Source: Parabacteroides sp.
GTDB lineage: Bacteria > Bacteroidota > Bacteroidia > Bacteroidales > Tannerellaceae
NCBI GenBank assembly: GCA_020026285.1
Contig: JAHHQS010000179.1
Location: 1-7,319, forward strand
Length of the DNA: 7,319 bases
Direction of reading: 5' to 3'
Part shown: positions 7,250 through 7,319 of the stretch, piece after piece
Position numbering within the stretch: the stretch's first letter is position 1
Layout: the number at the start of each line of letters is the position of its first letter
Program-made: the position numbers and the translations under genes
The notes under the pieces: model-generated
What the model saw: the letters and a program-made list of their open reading frames with translations, nothing else
What the model was told of the DNA's origin: nothing
Databases searched by the model: none

Positions 7250-7275
7250 AAAGTATGTTTTTTATACTTTTTATT
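7250..7275 (+). terminator. Weak possible terminator after the amidase-MCE operon
   Basis: AAAGTAT (7250-7256) pairs with ATACTTT (7264-7270) around a 7-nt loop and runs into TTATT. The stem has one G-C pair, so it is weak. It is the best terminator candidate in the 224 bp after the MCE gene. Confidence 0.3.
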
Positions 7276-7319
7276 AACTGGGATTTTCTTAAGTGATTGA
7301 TATATAAAATGTTATAATA

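Overview
The window looks like chromosomal DNA of a Bacteroidota species, most likely order Bacteroidales. It is AT-rich by eye. The promoters fit the Bacteroidetes -7 pattern TAnnTTTG rather than TATAAT. The gene families (short membrane MutS-like protein, M64 metallopeptidase, amidase followed by a single MCE protein) are typical of that group. I cannot name the genus.

Left part, all on the minus strand. Positions 1-1631 hold a MutS-family ATPase with membrane segments; its C-terminal end lies beyond the left edge. A spacer of about 300 bp follows, with a promoter for the MutS-like gene and a strong bidirectional terminator (1874-1908). Next comes an IMP dehydrogenase (1929-3422) of the kind seen in the protozoan Tritrichomonas foetus, then a secreted M64-family zinc metallopeptidase (3523-4809).

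Right part, on the plus strand. A divergent promoter region (4810-4936) separates the peptidase from a two-gene unit: a periplasmic zinc N-acetylmuramoyl-L-alanine amidase with a SPOR-like tail (4937-6175), and 35 bp later an MlaD-like MCE lipid-transport protein (6211-7095). Both act in the cell envelope. The last 224 bp hold no gene, only AT-rich repeats and weak hairpins.

Most of this is ordinary housekeeping and envelope DNA. I see no phage, insertion sequence, CRISPR array, tRNA, rRNA or defence cassette. The item most worth follow-up is the IMP dehydrogenase. Its length, key-residue numbering and inhibitor-selectivity residues match the T. foetus enzyme as I remember it, which suggests gene transfer between gut or mucosal Bacteroidota and trichomonads.
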